Shown in pieces: positions 47,475 through 55,510 of a stretch of DNA of 64,000 nucleotides. A program made the translations under genes and the position numbers. The notes beneath the pieces were generated by a model that saw only the letters and a program-made list of their open reading frames with translations, did not search any database and was not told the origin of the DNA. Source of the DNA: JABDIP01 sp965250245 (GTDB lineage: Bacteria; Pseudomonadota; Alphaproteobacteria; DSM-16000; Inquilinaceae); NCBI GenBank assembly GCA_965250245.1, contig OZ252296.1, positions 3,348,001 to 3,412,000 on the forward strand, in the 5' to 3' direction. Every line of letters starts with the position of its first letter. Positions within the stretch are counted from its first letter, which is position 1.

Positions 47475-48800
47475 TCAGCCCTCCTCCTTCCCATCCGATC
47501 GGCGCGTCAGCGCCGCGACATAGAAGCCGTCGGTGCCATGCCGCGCCGGCGTCAGCAGAAGATCGGACCGCGGCGCCCCGAAGGCCGGGCAGTCGCCGCC
47601 CAGCACCTCACGCCAGATATCGCTGACGGACTCCGGCTGGAAATCCGGGTGATCGGCCAGGAAGCCGTCGACGACATCCTGGTTCTCCGCCGCCAGCAAC
47701 GTGCAGGTCGCGTAGACCAGCCGCCCGCCCGGCCGCACGAGCCGCGCCGCGCCGTCCAGGATGCGCCGCTGCAGCGCCGTCAGCTCCGGGATGTCCACAT
47801 CCCGCCAGCGCGCGTCCGGATGCCGCCGCCAGGTGCCCGAGCCGCTGCACGGGGCGTCGACCAGCACACGGTCGAACTTGCCCTTCTGGCGGCTGATCCA
47901 GGGATCGCGCTCCGAGCGCAACGGACGGGTCTCGACATTGTCGAGGCCGGAGCGGTGCAGCCGTTCCTTGGCGCGGGCCAGCCGCCCGGCGTGCACCTCG
48001 CAGGCCACCACCCGGCCCTTGCCCCGCATGCCGGCGCCCAGCGCCAGCGCCTTGCCGCCGGCGCCGGCGCAGAAATCGACCACCTGCTGCCCCGGCCGCG
48101 CGTCGGTCAGCAGGGCGACGAGCTGCGAGCCTTCGTCCTGCACCTCGATGACGCCGTCGCGATAGAGCCGATGGCCGGCCAGCGGCGGTCGCCCCGTCAC
48201 CCGCAGGCCGACCGGCGAAAGCGGCGTCGGCGCGACCTCGATCCCGTCCTTCCGTAGCGAGTCAGCCACCCGGTCCCGCTCGGCCTTATGGGCGTTGACC
48301 CTGAGATCGAAGGGCGCGGGCCGCAGGAGCGCCTGCAGCTCCCAGCCGAAATCATCGGGCCCGAAGGCGCCGAAACCCTCGGTCGCCCAATCCGGGCACT
48401 CGTGCAGGACCTTGACCGGCATGTCCGCATGGTCGAGCGAACCGCCATCCAGCGCCGCGATCAGCGCCCGGTCCTCGTCGGTCAGCGGGTCCGGCGCGTA
48501 GCGGCTGCCGTCGAACCGCGCCGCGGTGTCGGCGGCGGATTGGGATTCGCCCAGGATCAACTCGGCGATCACGCGGGATCGCGGGCTGCCCGCGCCGCCC
48601 GCCCGTTCAAGCCACCAGCCCAGCCGCGCATGGTGACGCAGCAGGCGATAGATGCGCTCGGCGATATCGGTGCGGTCCTTGGAGCCGACATAACGCCGGG
48701 CCCGGAAGAAGGCCGATACGACCGCGTCGGCCGGCCGGTCGGCGGCGCCGATCTCGGCCAGCAGCTCGATGGTGGCGGCGATGCGGGCGGCCGGGGTCAT
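47475..48800 (-). CDS. RsmB/NOP family RNA m5C methyltransferase
   Basis: SAM-dependent RNA cytosine-5 methyltransferase family protein of 441 residues. An N-terminal NusB-like helical region (about 1-140) precedes a PUA-like and a methyltransferase domain: FCAGAGGKALALGAGM (SAM site), VDAPCSGSGTWRRHPD (motif IV Cys) and YATCTLLAAEN (motif VI catalytic TC). The target may be 16S rRNA as for RsmB. It lies 40 bases beyond guaB on the same strand. Confidence 0.9.
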   Translation of the reverse strand: MTPAARIAATIELLAEIGAADRPADAVVSAFFRARRYVGSKDRTDIAERIYRLLRHHARLGWWLERAGGAGSPRSRVIAELILGESQSAADTAARFDGSRYAPDPLTDEDRALIAALDGGSLDHADMPVKVLHECPDWATEGFGAFGPDDFGWELQALLRPAPFDLRVNAHKAERDRVADSLRKDGIEVAPTPLSPVGLRVTGRPPLAGHRLYRDGVIEVQDEGSQLVALLTDARPGQQVVDFCAGAGGKALALGAGMRGKGRVVACEVHAGRLARAKERLHRSGLDNVETRPLRSERDPWISRQKGKFDRVLVDAPCSGSGTWRRHPDARWRDVDIPELTALQRRILDGAARLVRPGGRLVYATCTLLAAENQDVVDGFLADHPDFQPESVSDIWREVLGGDCPAFGAPRSDLLLTPARHGTDGFYVAALTRRSDGKEEG

Positions 48801-48839
48801 CGGGCAGGCCGATCCGTGAGCGGAGGCGCTCCGGCCGGG

Positions 48840-50300
48840 TCAGAAGTCGCGGCGATAGTTCGGCGACTCCCGGGTCACGGTGATGTCGTGGACGTGGCTT
48901 TCGCGCAGGCCCGCGCCGGTGATGCGGAAGAACTCGGCGTTGCGTTGCATGTCCTGGATTGTGCGACAGCCGGTGTAGCCCATCGCCGCTTTCAGGCCGC
49001 CGACGAGTTGGTGGATGACGGTGGCGACGGGGCCCTTGTAGGGCACCCGGCCCTCGACACCCTCCGGCACCAGCTTCAGCGGCTCGGAGACCTCCTGCTG
49101 GAAATAGCGGTCGGCGGAGCCGCGGGCCATGGCGCCGATCGAGCCCATGCCGCGATAGGATTTGTAGGACCGGCCCTGATACAGGACCACGTCGCCCGGT
49201 GCCTCGTCGGTGCCGGCCAGCAGCGAGCCGATCATGGCGCAGTCGGCGCCGGCCGCGATCGCCTTGGCGAGGTCGCCGGAATACTTGATGCCGCCATCGG
49301 CGATCACCGGCACGTCGCGTTCCAGCGCCGCCTCTGCCGCCGACATGACGGCGGTGAGCTGGGGAACGCCGACCCCGGCGACGATGCGGGTGGTGCAGAT
49401 CGAACCGGGCCCGATGCCGACCTTGATGGCGTCCGCGCCGGCGTCGATCAGCGCCTTGGCGCCGTCGGCCGTCGCGACATTGCCGGCGACGATCTGGGTG
49501 TAGTTGCTCAGCCGCCTGGCCTGCTCGACACCTTTCAGCACGCCTTCGGAATGGCCGTGGGCGGTGTCGATCACCAACACGTCGACACCGGAGTCGAACA
49601 GCGCCTCGGCCCGCGCCAGCCCCTTGTCGCCGGTGCCGGTGGCGGCGGCGACGCGCAGCCGGCCCTGCTCGTCCTTGCAGGCGTCCGGGTGGAGCTGCGC
49701 CTTCTCGATGTCCTTGACCGTGATCAGGCCGATGCAGCGGTAGTCGTCATCGGTGACCAGCAGCTTCTCGATGCGGTTCTGGTGCAGCAGGCGCTTGGCG
49801 GTCTCGCGGTCGGTGCCCTCGGGAACGGTGACCAGATTGTCCTTGGTCATCAGTTCCGCCACCGGCTGCTCGGGGTCGGAGGCGAAACGGACGTCGCGAT
49901 TGGTCAGGATCCCGACCAGCTTGCCGTTCTTCTGGACCACCGGAATGCCGGAGATGGCGTGGTGCTGCATCAGGGCCAGCGCATCTTCCAGCGTGTGCGA
50001 GGGCGTGATGGTGATCGGGTTCACGACCATGCCCGATTCGAACCGCTTGACCTTGCGGACCTCCTCGGCCTGGGCCTCGATGTCGAGGTTGCGGTGCACC
50101 ACGCCCATGCCGCCGGCCTGGGCCAGGGCGATCGCCAGCGGCGCCTCGGTGACCGTGTCCATCGCCGCGGAAAGCAGCGGGATTCCAAGCTCGATGCTGC
50201 GGGTCAGGCGGCTCCTGGTCTCGGCCTGGGCCGGCAGCACCGAGGAGGCCGCAGGCTTCAGCAGAACGTCGTCGAATGTCAGGGCTTCGCGAATTTCCAT
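48840..50300 (-). CDS. guaB: IMP dehydrogenase
   Basis: NAD-dependent oxidation of IMP to XMP, the committed step to GMP. The start at 50300 gives 486 residues beginning MEIREALTFDDVLLKPA; the open frame to 50375 is not supported. A CBS pair (about 95-205) is inserted in the TIM barrel, with KNGKLVGILTNRDVRF. The catalytic Cys is in GIGPGSICTTR, and the flap has GSADRYFQ. It sits upstream of the RsmB-like gene and guaA on the same strand. Confidence 0.96.
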   Translation of the reverse strand: MEIREALTFDDVLLKPAASSVLPAQAETRSRLTRSIELGIPLLSAAMDTVTEAPLAIALAQAGGMGVVHRNLDIEAQAEEVRKVKRFESGMVVNPITITPSHTLEDALALMQHHAISGIPVVQKNGKLVGILTNRDVRFASDPEQPVAELMTKDNLVTVPEGTDRETAKRLLHQNRIEKLLVTDDDYRCIGLITVKDIEKAQLHPDACKDEQGRLRVAAATGTGDKGLARAEALFDSGVDVLVIDTAHGHSEGVLKGVEQARRLSNYTQIVAGNVATADGAKALIDAGADAIKVGIGPGSICTTRIVAGVGVPQLTAVMSAAEAALERDVPVIADGGIKYSGDLAKAIAAGADCAMIGSLLAGTDEAPGDVVLYQGRSYKSYRGMGSIGAMARGSADRYFQQEVSEPLKLVPEGVEGRVPYKGPVATVIHQLVGGLKAAMGYTGCRTIQDMQRNAEFFRITGAGLRESHVHDITVTRESPNYRRDF

Positions 50301-50426
50301 GGACGGGCTGGTCCCTCCGGCGTCAGGGAAATTCGCCGCACTATACTCATGGCCGATGACAAGGGAAGGACGCAATTCGACGCGTCGCAGATCGCCGGAA
50401 AACCGCTCTCGCCAACCAATGACTGC

Positions 50427-51116
50427 TCAGCCGCGGAAGCCCGTCGCCACAAGATAGGTCTCCGACGAGTCGGAACGGCTGGCCTCCGGCTTGGCGTGAC
50501 GGACCTTGGCAAAGTCGCGTTTCAGGCGGTCCAGCAAGGTCTTCTCCGCGCCACCCTGGAACAGCTTGCAGACGAAGGCGCCGTCCGGGGCCAGCACCTC
50601 CGCGGCAAAGTCGGCCGCCGCCTCGGCGAGGCCCATGATACGCAGATGGTCGGTCGGGCCGTGCCCCGTGGTCGGCGCGGCCATGTCGCTGAGCACCAGA
50701 TCGGCCGGGCCGCCCAGGGCCGCCTTCAGCCGGTCCGGCGCCTCCGGCTCCAGGAAATCGAGCTGCAGGATGGTCGCGCCCGGCACCGGGTCCATCTCCA
50801 GATAGTCGAGCGCGACGACTTTGCCATTGCCGGTATCCGGCTTGGCGAAGGCGACGGCGATCTGGGTCCAGCCGCCGGGAGCCGCGCCCAGATCGACGAT
50901 CCGCTGGTTCGGGCGCAACAGGCCGAACTTCTCGTCGAGCTGCAGCAGCTTGAAGGCGGCGCGGGAGCGGTAGCCCTGCTTGCGCGCCTCGGCGACATAG
51001 GGATCGTTGAGCTGGCGCTGCAGCCAGCGGGTCGAGGAATTGCTGCGCTTACCGGCGGTCTTGACGCGGGTGTGCTGGCCCCGACCGGTCGGACGCGACC
51101 CGGACCGGCGGGCCAT
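50427..51116 (-). CDS. rlmE: 23S rRNA 2'-O-ribose methyltransferase RlmE (FtsJ/RrmJ)
   Basis: Methylates U2552 in the A loop of 23S rRNA. It has 229 residues: a basic N-terminus, YRSRAAFKLLQLDEKF (catalytic Lys), SAM site VDLGAAPGGWTQIA, catalytic Asp in VLSDMAAPTTGH, Lys in FVCKLFQGG and Glu in SSETYLVA, forming the K-D-K-E set. It starts 7 bases after the Ppx/GppA gene stops. Confidence 0.95.
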   Translation of the reverse strand: MARRSGSRPTGRGQHTRVKTAGKRSNSSTRWLQRQLNDPYVAEARKQGYRSRAAFKLLQLDEKFGLLRPNQRIVDLGAAPGGWTQIAVAFAKPDTGNGKVVALDYLEMDPVPGATILQLDFLEPEAPDRLKAALGGPADLVLSDMAAPTTGHGPTDHLRIMGLAEAAADFAAEVLAPDGAFVCKLFQGGAEKTLLDRLKRDFAKVRHAKPEASRSDSSETYLVATGFRG

Positions 51117-51123
51117 CGCGGCC

Positions 51124-52161
51124 CTAACCCGCCGCCTGCCGCGCGGCGGCGTGCCAGCCGGCCATCAGGTCGAACAGGATGCCCTCGCGCACGCCGCGGT
51201 CGGCGATGCGCAAGGTCTCCGCCGGCCAGGCGTCGAGGATCGCCTCCAGCACCGCGCAGCCGGCGACGACCAGGTCGGCCCGCTCCTGGCCGATGCAGGG
51301 CTGGGCCGCCCGCTCCGCCGGGCTCAGCCCGAGCAGCCAGCGCGAGATCCGGCGGGCGTCCCGCACCCCGATTGTGGTGCCGTCCACCTGGGCCCGGTCA
51401 TAGCGGCGCAGGCCCTGGGAGACGCCGGCCAGCGTCGTCACCGTCCCGGACGAGCCCAGCATCTGGGCCCGCCCGGCGGCGATCTTCTCGCGGATGCCGT
51501 TGCGGCGCTCGAACTGCTTCAGGGCCGGCGCGGTCATGGCGACGATGTGGTCGTACTCGTCTCGGGACAGGTCGCCATCGCCGAAACGCTCCGACAGGGT
51601 GACGACACCGATCGGCAGGCTGATGCAGTCCTCCAGCCGGGCGCCCTCGGGCCCGCCGATCGACAGCCAGGTAAGCTCGGTGCTGCCGCCGCCGATGTCG
51701 AAGACCAAAGCGTAGGGGATGTCCGGGTCCAGCAGCGGCGCGCAGCCATAGAGCGCCAGGCGCGCTTCCTCGTCGCTGCTGATCACCTCCAGGGTGAGCC
51801 CGATCTCGTCCCGCACCCGGCGCCGGAAATCGCTGAAGTTGACGGCCCGGCGGCAGGCCTCGGTGGCCACCGCGCGGCTGGCATCGACGCCGCGCCGGCG
51901 CATCTTGCCGGCACAAATCCTGAGCGCCGACAGGGTCCGGCCCATGGCGCCCGGCGCCAGCCGGCCACTGCTGTCCAGTCCTTCGCCCAACCGGACGATG
52001 CGGCTGAAGGCGTCGATGACCTGGAAGCCCCGCGGCGTCGGCCGCGCCACCAGAAGGCGGCAATTGTTGGTCCCCAGATCCACCGCCGCACAGGTGATCC
52101 TCGGCGGCATGCCGGGGATCGCCGTATCGTCCTCGGGCCCGTCGATGGTGACATGCGCCAC
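51124..52161 (-). CDS. Ppx/GppA family phosphatase
   Basis: Exopolyphosphatase/guanosine pentaphosphate phosphatase family. GTG 52161, preceded by AAGGGG at a good distance, gives 345 residues. An ATG at 52269 in the same frame lacks a Shine-Dalgarno sequence. The two ASKHA phosphate loops are VDLGTNNCRLLVAR and VFDIGGGSTELTWL. The protein is shorter than E. coli Ppx and ends after the two core domains, so it may act on pppGpp or polyphosphate. It precedes rlmE, as often seen in alphaproteobacteria. Confidence 0.88.
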   Translation of the reverse strand: MAHVTIDGPEDDTAIPGMPPRITCAAVDLGTNNCRLLVARPTPRGFQVIDAFSRIVRLGEGLDSSGRLAPGAMGRTLSALRICAGKMRRRGVDASRAVATEACRRAVNFSDFRRRVRDEIGLTLEVISSDEEARLALYGCAPLLDPDIPYALVFDIGGGSTELTWLSIGGPEGARLEDCISLPIGVVTLSERFGDGDLSRDEYDHIVAMTAPALKQFERRNGIREKIAAGRAQMLGSSGTVTTLAGVSQGLRRYDRAQVDGTTIGVRDARRISRWLLGLSPAERAAQPCIGQERADLVVAGCAVLEAILDAWPAETLRIADRGVREGILFDLMAGWHAAARQAAG

Positions 52162-52343
52162 GATCGAGCCCCTTACTCCCTGTTGGTTAGCCGCCGTTCG
52201 CGCCGGCGCGCCGATTCCTTGGGTCGATGGTAGCGCGCGATTCGCCGCGTCGCCAAGCAAAGACCTCACAACCGCCGCGCGCAGCGGCCGAAACCCGGGC
52301 TTAACATCGCCGCGACGGTGTGCTAGAGAGCGCCTCCCTGTGC

Positions 52344-52417
52344 TGGGGGATCGTCTAGCGGTAGGACATCGGACTCTGACTCCGAGAGCCCTGGTTCGAA
52401 TCCAGGTCCCCCAGCCA
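52344..52417 (+). tRNA. tRNA-Gln (CTG anticodon)
   Basis: 74 bases with CCA encoded. Acceptor arms TGGGGGA (52344-52350) and TCCCCCA (52407-52413), discriminator G, CCA at 52415-52417. Anticodon stem TCGGA/TCCGA with the seven-base loop CTCTGAC gives CTG at 52376-52378. T arm CCTGG-TTCGAAT-CCAGG. Confidence 0.97.
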
Positions 52418-52583
52418 AAGCCTCACCGGCCCTCCGAACACCCATTGAGAAAATCTCATCCCTCGCGGAATAGGGATGCGACCTCGTTCGTTATCGAACG
52501 AGTCCGTGCGTCCGCGTGGGCAAACGCGGCGCGTCGCAAAAGCCTGGCGGTCAGGAAGATCGCCACCCCCAGGAGAGGTTGCC

Positions 52584-52775
52584 ATGCACCGGCAAGACGA
52601 GACCATGGACCTGCATTCCGACCAGACGGTTGCTCCGGAAGACCAGCCCGAGAAGATCGACTTCACGGTCGATTCCGCCGGCAACGTATCGCCGGGGACG
52701 CGGGAACGCGCCGCCCGCGTGGCCGAGCGCACCCAGCCGACGCACAACCCGTTCCGGACCCCCGGCCGGCCGTAG
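52584..52775 (+). CDS. Small hydrophilic hypothetical protein
   Basis: Predicted protein of 63 residues, ATG 52584 preceded by AGGAGAGG, a good Shine-Dalgarno. Acidic N-terminal half (MHRQDETMDLHSDQTVAPED) and an Arg/Pro-rich end (THNPFRTPGRP). No signal peptide and no known family. It lies downstream of tRNA-Gln. Confidence 0.6.
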   Translation: MHRQDETMDLHSDQTVAPEDQPEKIDFTVDSAGNVSPGTRERAARVAERTQPTHNPFRTPGRP

Positions 52776-52950
52776 ACCGCTTGGGGCTCCCGGCCTCCGC
52801 TCGCATCACGACCAAGTGACACGACGCGATTCGTTCGCAACGGATCGCATTGCTAAGTCGTTCGGTGTCACCGCCGCGGTCCGGCCGCCCTGCCCGGGCA
52901 GTCGGACCCGCCGGCACACTTTCGATGCGAGTTGAGCAAGGAGTCCCCTC

Positions 52951-53247
52951 ATGTTCGGTAAGAAGACGATTGCCGCGATCGGGATGGCGACGGCGGCCGG
53001 CGCGTTCGCCCTGCCGACGGCGGTCCCGGCGGCCAGCCTGGACATCCAGGTCGCCCAGAACAATCCCTGTTCCGCCTGCGCCAATCCGTGCGCGGCCAAG
53101 AACAACCCGTGCTGCCCCAACCCGTGCGCGGCTTCGGCCAACCCGTGCAACCCGTGCGCGGCGGCCAATCCCTGCGCCGCGGCCAACCCGTGCGCGGCCG
53201 CCAACCCCTGCGCGGCGAACCCGTGCAATCCCTGCCGGGCCAACTAG
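52951..53247 (+). CDS. Secreted Asn-Pro-Cys repeat protein
   Basis: Predicted protein of 98 residues. A Sec signal peptide (about 1-27, ending near AVPAAS) is followed by VAQNNPCSACANPCAAKNNP and then a run of NPC and NPCAA units to the end (NPCNPCRAN). The mature part has about 15 Cys in 65 residues. GGAG precedes the ATG. A strong terminator follows, so this is a single-gene unit. Metal or redox binding is a natural guess; no enzyme that would modify it is adjacent. Confidence 0.8.
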   Translation: MFGKKTIAAIGMATAAGAFALPTAVPAASLDIQVAQNNPCSACANPCAAKNNPCCPNPCAASANPCNPCAAANPCAAANPCAAANPCAANPCNPCRAN

Positions 53248-53272
53248 GCTGCGGTTTCAGGCTTACGGAAAG

Positions 53273-53302
53273 CGGGCCCGCCACACCGGCGGGCCCGTTT
53301 TT
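53273..53302 (+). terminator. Rho-independent terminator after the Cys-repeat gene
   Basis: Perfect 10-bp stem CGGGCCCGCC (53273-53282) and GGCGGGCCCG (53288-53297), loop ACACC, then TTTTT. Confidence 0.92.
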
Positions 53303-53356
53303 CGTTCGGCGAGCCTCCGATACAGTTGAGCGGACGCATCCGCGATCGACCCAATG

Positions 53357-53441
53357 CCGTCATTGCGAGGAGCGTGAGCGACGCGGCAATCCACTATCGC
53401 CGTCAACAGTGGATCGCCACGCCTTCGGCTCGCGATGACGG
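53357..53441. repeat. Intergenic inverted repeat, family B, copy 2
   Basis: Arms CCGTCATTGCGAG (53357-53369) and CTCGCGATGACGG (53429-53441), inner arms GCAATCCACT and AGTGGATCGCC. Shorter than the copy at 4040 because it lacks the embedded family D half. It lies just past the 3' end of the DUF262/ATPase operon. Confidence 0.88.
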
Positions 53442-53470
53442 TGATGAGATTGGCGACCGGCGCGTCGGGT

Positions 53471-54421
53471 TCAGGTGCGGTCGCTGGCGGTCGGCAGGTG
53501 GCGGCCGACATAGCCGACCAGCACCCGGCGGCGGGACGGGTCGGCGATGAAATGGATGCGCCAGGCCTGGGTGTTGATCTTGGTGTGCCAGGAGAATAGC
53601 CGCGCCTCCCCGTCCTCGCACTGGAAGGTGCGGGCCTTGCGGAAGCGGGCGGCCTTGAGCACGGTCTCGCTCTCGTCGGAGCAGGGCACGTCGCAGCCGG
53701 CCTCGAACGGCCCGTCGAACCAGGTGGCGGCGCGGCGGTTCAGGGCCAGCAGGTGGCGGACGACTTCACGGAAGGGCCGTTCGTTGCCGGTGAGCGCGGC
53801 GATCTGGTCGCGGCAGCCGGGGGTGAAGTCGATGCGGTGCAGGACGTCCTCGGCCTGGGCCAGCAACTCGTCGCCGCTGCCGATCTCCGAGCGCTGCCGG
53901 TCGTCGATCCAGGCCTCGAAGCCGTCGACCGAACTGGGGTCGTGCCAATTGACCACGGCCTGGGTCTCGACCGCCTCCGCCTCCTCGGTCAGCAGATGGG
54001 TCTCCACAGTGAGTTCCACGTCCTGCCAGCGGTCGGCGGCGAAGCTGAGCAGCGGCAGCTCCCGGAACGCGGCCAGGCCGAGGCCAATGCCGGCGAGGCC
54101 GTCATACTGCACCTCGGCAAGCGCATCGTTGGCGGCCTCGAAGGCCTCGAACAACTCCTCCAGATAGGGTGCCTTGGTCGCCTCGCTGCGCAGCCTTCCC
54201 TTCAACTCGCGCTCGACCGTGTCGTCGACGAACCAGGCCCCGATCGAATAGCCGGGGGCGAGTTCCAGGGCGCAGAAATTGCTGGGCGTGCGCAGCGGCC
54301 CGAGCACGCCGCGGATGCGCGCGACGGCCATGGTGCGCACGAAATTCGCGATCTTGTCGCGGGCCTGGTAGGGGTCGCCGAAGGGCGGGTCGAGGCTGAG
54401 CTCGTTGAAGATCATCTCCAT
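53471..54421 (-). CDS. Unknown third protein of the DUF262/ATPase operon
   Basis: Protein of 316 residues with no family that I recognise. The N-terminal 200 residues are acidic and helical. The last 100 contain CDVPCSDES, FQCEDGEARLFSWH and WRIHFIADPSRRRVLVGYVGRHLPT. The beta-hairpin pattern of RIHF...VLVGYVG.HLPT recalls RelE-like or small nucleic-acid-binding folds, but only loosely. No membrane segment. It starts 9 bases after the ATPase gene, so it is co-transcribed and probably part of the same complex. Confidence 0.7.
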   Translation of the reverse strand: MEMIFNELSLDPPFGDPYQARDKIANFVRTMAVARIRGVLGPLRTPSNFCALELAPGYSIGAWFVDDTVERELKGRLRSEATKAPYLEELFEAFEAANDALAEVQYDGLAGIGLGLAAFRELPLLSFAADRWQDVELTVETHLLTEEAEAVETQAVVNWHDPSSVDGFEAWIDDRQRSEIGSGDELLAQAEDVLHRIDFTPGCRDQIAALTGNERPFREVVRHLLALNRRAATWFDGPFEAGCDVPCSDESETVLKAARFRKARTFQCEDGEARLFSWHTKINTQAWRIHFIADPSRRRVLVGYVGRHLPTASDRT

Positions 54422-54430
54422 GGGCCGCGC

Positions 54431-55510
54431 CTATTCCGCTGCCGGCAGGATGAGATGGTTCAGCGCGTTGTCCCACTCGTCGAAGAAGCCATCGGGCCAG
54501 GTGTCGATGCGGCCATTGCTGTCGATCCGGGGCGAGATCACCTTGTGCACCGAGCGGCCCTTCTCCTCCTCCTTGACGAAATAGTGGATCGCCACGTCCT
54601 CGGCTGGCACCCGGCCGCCATGCACGGCGAGGCGGATGCCGTTCAGCAGGTGGTCGCTGTGGGTCTCCAACAGCACCTGGACGCCGCCCTTGGAGACCAG
54701 GGCCAGGAATTCGCCCATGCGGGCCTGGCCGCGCGGATGCAGATGCGCCTCTGGGTTCTCGACCATCAACAGGGATTCCGGTGCGGCCGCCAAGCCAGCG
54801 ATGATCACCGGCAGGATGTAACTGATGCCGAAGCCGACATTGGTCGGACGGTAGCCGCGGGATTTGCCCTGGCGGTCGGCGAAGTTGATCGACAGGCGGA
54901 CCAGGTCGACCTCGGGCAGCGGCATGGCGTCCAACCTTGTGCCCGGCGAGATTTCGCCCATCCAGGCATCGACCTGGGCCGGCAACAGGTTCCCAGCCGC
55001 GTCGGGATGGCGGAGATGCTTGGGCACCGTCAGCTTCTGGTGCACCGCCAGGAAATGCGCAGCGAACTCTCCGCGGATGCCGAGCTGGCGGCAGTCGCGC
55101 ACGATGGCGTCGTTCATCGCCAGCGCGCTGCGCGGGCCGAAGCGCTCGCAGTTCAGATACTGCCAACCATGCTCGTCCAATGGCCGGTCGAGCGCCGGGG
55201 CTCCGTCGGCCACCGCCAGCTCGTTCGCGGTCGCCTGGTCATAGGCGAAGCGGTAGGCGCGATCGTCCAGCGTGATGCCGATCTCGTCATCGGCGGCGTG
55301 CTCGTAGAGCGCGTCGGCGGCGGTGCCGATCTGGACCAGATCGCCGTTGAGGGACAGGCGGTCGCCGCTGGACTGCTGCAGGCAGAGCAGCGCCTGGATA
55401 CTCGAGGATTTGCCCATGCCGTTGAGCCCGGTCAGCAAAGTGACCGGCGCCAGGTCCAGGGCCTGGTCCTCGAAGCATTTGAAGTTGTGGAAACGAAGGG
55501 TGCGGATCAT
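54431..55510 (-). CDS. AAA family ATPase, DUF3696 type
   Basis: SMC/OLD-like ATPase of 359 residues. It starts MIRTLRFHNFKCFEDQALDL, the usual N-terminal strand of this group, with Walker A LTGLNGMGKSSS (about 25-36). After a helical insert, signature-like GFGISYILPVIIAGL, Walker B LLMVENPEAHLHP (about 258-270) and ETHSDHLLNGIR follow. The C-terminal IDSNGRIDTWPDGFFDEWDN is the mark of DUF3696. No TOPRIM nuclease domain, unlike OLD. Its start overlaps the DUF262 stop (ATGA). Confidence 0.88.
   Translation of the reverse strand: MIRTLRFHNFKCFEDQALDLAPVTLLTGLNGMGKSSSIQALLCLQQSSGDRLSLNGDLVQIGTAADALYEHAADDEIGITLDDRAYRFAYDQATANELAVADGAPALDRPLDEHGWQYLNCERFGPRSALAMNDAIVRDCRQLGIRGEFAAHFLAVHQKLTVPKHLRHPDAAGNLLPAQVDAWMGEISPGTRLDAMPLPEVDLVRLSINFADRQGKSRGYRPTNVGFGISYILPVIIAGLAAAPESLLMVENPEAHLHPRGQARMGEFLALVSKGGVQVLLETHSDHLLNGIRLAVHGGRVPAEDVAIHYFVKEEEKGRSVHKVISPRIDSNGRIDTWPDGFFDEWDNALNHLILPAAE

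Noticed and set aside
48288..51602. Open frame of 1104 codons on the plus strand opposite the RsmB-like gene, guaB, rlmE and the Ppx gene.
   Set aside because: Mirror frame of clear genes; composition is not protein-like.
52344..52417. tRNA-Gln as an integration site for the nearby defence operon.
   Set aside because: No integrase and no repeat of the tRNA 3' end was found in the following 4 kb.
53080..53230. Short regularly spaced repeats that look like a CRISPR array.
   Set aside because: The repeats are in frame and encode NPC units in a gene with a signal peptide; there are no unique spacers.
52951..53247. Bufferin-like precursor peptide.
   Set aside because: No MNIO (DUF692) enzyme or partner gene is adjacent, and the NPC spacing differs from that expected for such precursors.
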